A DNA stretch of 64,000 bases from the NCBI RefSeq assembly GCF_016123485.1, contig NZ_JADCKQ010000002.1:310001-374000 (forward strand). Reading direction: 5' to 3'. A model generated the notes under the pieces. That model was not told the DNA's origin. It searched no databases and saw only the letters and a program-made list of their open reading frames with translations. Position numbers and translations under genes: made by a program. This DNA is from Halocynthiibacter styelae (GTDB lineage: Bacteria > Pseudomonadota > Alphaproteobacteria > Rhodobacterales > Rhodobacteraceae). Shown piece by piece: positions 62,992 through 64,000 of this stretch. How positions within the stretch are numbered: position 1 is the stretch's first letter; each line of letters opens with the position of its first letter.

Positions 62992-63998
62992 GCGACCTCC
63001 AGAATTGAAATACGCCTGGATAGGGCGAAGAAATGTTTGAGGCTATCAAGCCGAAAAGCGTCCAGCGACAGGCCGTTGCTTTCCGAAAGACGTATTTTCG
63101 GACGTGTCATATCGGCTGTCGGCAACAGATAATAATCCAGTGGTGTTTCGTTTGTCTGATCCATGCGCACAACGACAGTGATGTCAGGTAAAAGGCCTGT
63201 ATCCAGCCGAATGTTCCACCTATACGCACCAGCACGGGTTTGCGTACATCTGGCAATGACGACAGATGCGGAAAATTCATGATTGATGGTCAGAAGGTTT
63301 GTTTTTGTATCGAGTTCGACTTGCCCGCCAATCTGTTCGATCCCGCCAATGGTGCTCTCGACGATTTCCGCATGTATTCTTCGCAGCCGCTTGTTGATTT
63401 CAATGTATCGATAGTCCCGGTCTGGGGTGAAACCGACCAATTTATAAGCCCTCAGCAAGCTGCCGAACCTGCTTTGATACGCACCACTGGAGGGCAAGGC
63501 ACTGGCTTCATCGATAACAATGCCAGATAGAAAGCCATGCGCTTTGAGCGTACCCCGTAATCCATCCAGCATTTCTTCGTCAGAATAGCGCAGTGCTTTT
63601 GCAGCAAAAATAGCTTTGGCGGCGGCAAATAAACCTGTATCTACGATCGCTGCAAACGCGCCTTCGGACCGGACCCAATTGTCCGGATTGTTACGCACGT
63701 GATGCTTCTTCAGCTTGAAGGAACGGCGGTTCCAGATGTTGTTACCAATGTATTTCTCATTTGAGAGAATCTGACGCACCACTGACGGCGTCCAGTTGCG
63801 GCCCAGATCAGTCTTGATACCCTTTGCGTTCAATTCAGCGGCGATCATTGCCTCGGATTGACTGTCCTCTACAAAGCTGCGGAAAATCTTGTTAACCAGA
63901 GCGATTTCATCCACAGGCCCCGGTACGAGCACCACGCGATCCGTCTGAATGCTTTTATGTTCGCCTCTGGCTAATACACCTTTTTGGTTACCCGCCTC
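62988..63998 (-). CDS. large serine recombinase, C-terminal part, runs off the window
   Basis: The frame is open to the right edge; the visible 336 codons are the C-terminal half of a large serine recombinase. Visible pieces: VLARGEHKSIQTDRVVLVPGP, the recombinase domain with RNWTPSVVRQILSNEKYIGNNIWNR, and a C-terminal region of about 180 residues with no cysteine zinc ribbon evident. The catalytic serine domain lies outside. Such enzymes integrate or excise mobile elements; the two ParB-like proteins in its operon are its accessory partners. Confidence 0.87.
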   Translation of the reverse strand, partial: EAGNQKGVLARGEHKSIQTDRVVLVPGPVDEIALVNKIFRSFVEDSQSEAMIAAELNAKGIKTDLGRNWTPSVVRQILSNEKYIGNNIWNRRSFKLKKHHVRNNPDNWVRSEGAFAAIVDTGLFAAAKAIFAAKALRYSDEEMLDGLRGTLKAHGFLSGIVIDEASALPSSGAYQSRFGSLLRAYKLVGFTPDRDYRYIEINKRLRRIHAEIVESTIGGIEQIGGQVELDTKTNLLTINHEFSASVVIARCTQTRAGAYRWNIRLDTGLLPDITVVVRMDQTNETPLDYYLLPTADMTRPKIRLSESNGLSLDAFRLDSLKHFFALSRRISILEVA

Positions 63999-64000
63999 AT

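Noticed and set aside
1-64000. CRISPR arrays, rRNA, tmRNA, RNase P RNA
   Set aside because: No regularly spaced direct repeats with spacers and no diagnostic RNA motifs were found apart from tRNA-Ala and the cobalamin riboswitch.

Overview
The window reads as chromosomal DNA of a marine alphaproteobacterium of the Rhodobacterales (Roseobacter group). This is inferred from protein content: a sucCD-sucAB-lpd operon with DUF805 and MAPEG genes inside it, a complete-style aerobic (late cobalt insertion) cobalamin cluster, a BCCT transporter, a FYDLN-type acidic protein, TupBCA and an exosortase locus. No rRNA and no CRISPR array were seen. One tRNA (Ala, anticodon GGC) is present.

Region 1 (0-13.3 kb): the end of a probable glycosyltransferase, a secreted protein of unknown function, then sucC, a small membrane gene, sucD, two DUF805 membrane genes, sucA, sucB, three small membrane genes and lpd. 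This encodes succinyl-CoA synthetase and the 2-oxoglutarate dehydrogenase complex. Two copies of a palindromic repeat lie in this operon, two TGTGATCACA palindromes lie in front of sucC, and four 11-bp-phased TGCA boxes lie in front of lpd.

Region 2 (13.3-33.8 kb): a decayed gene, yaaA, then the cobalamin cluster. A cobalamin riboswitch on the minus strand (about 30.27-30.45 kb) heads a run of some 15.6 kb: DUF1636, cobW, cobN, cobG, cobH, cobI, cobJ, cobL, cobE, cobM, cobB, cobA, cobF, cobU/cobT, cobV/cobS. cobK sits between cobJ and cobL on the opposite strand. cobO and cobQ run the other way, with a threonine-kinase-like gene behind them. cobC/cobD-type genes, the CobST chelatase subunits and an AdoCbi kinase are not in the window.

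Region 3 (33.8-43.4 kb): a catabolic locus. A GntR regulator, a DUF1330 protein and a carboxymuconolactone-decarboxylase-like protein are divergent from DUF1185, an alpha/beta hydrolase, a flavin reductase, a luciferase-like monooxygenase, an aldehyde dehydrogenase, a BCCT betaine carrier and succinate-semialdehyde dehydrogenase. The enzyme set matches the logic of trigonelline (N-methylnicotinate) ring cleavage, and the carrier class fits a betaine, so a pyridinium betaine is the proposed substrate.

Region 4 (43.4-54.8 kb): a decayed island next to tRNA-Ala, holding a serine recombinase with an internal amber codon and a frameshifted gene pair. Then come a FYDLN protein, a haloacetate-dehalogenase-like hydrolase, a YgjP-like peptidase, a second GntR regulator (with the same TGTGATCACA palindrome as sucC), unknown genes, a tungstate transporter with a possible switching leader, a polytopic membrane protein, a leucine-rich-repeat protein and an IS3 remnant.

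Region 5 (54.8-60.9 kb): a small SMP-like protein and a compact dedicated exosortase system: exosortase, VIT/VWA target protein with a PEP-CTERM-like tail, response regulator and histidine kinase. Its upstream region has phased TGCA boxes like those of lpd.

Region 6 (60.9-64 kb): the 3' part of a mobile module: a RepB-like protein, a ParB-like protein and a large serine recombinase that runs off the right edge.
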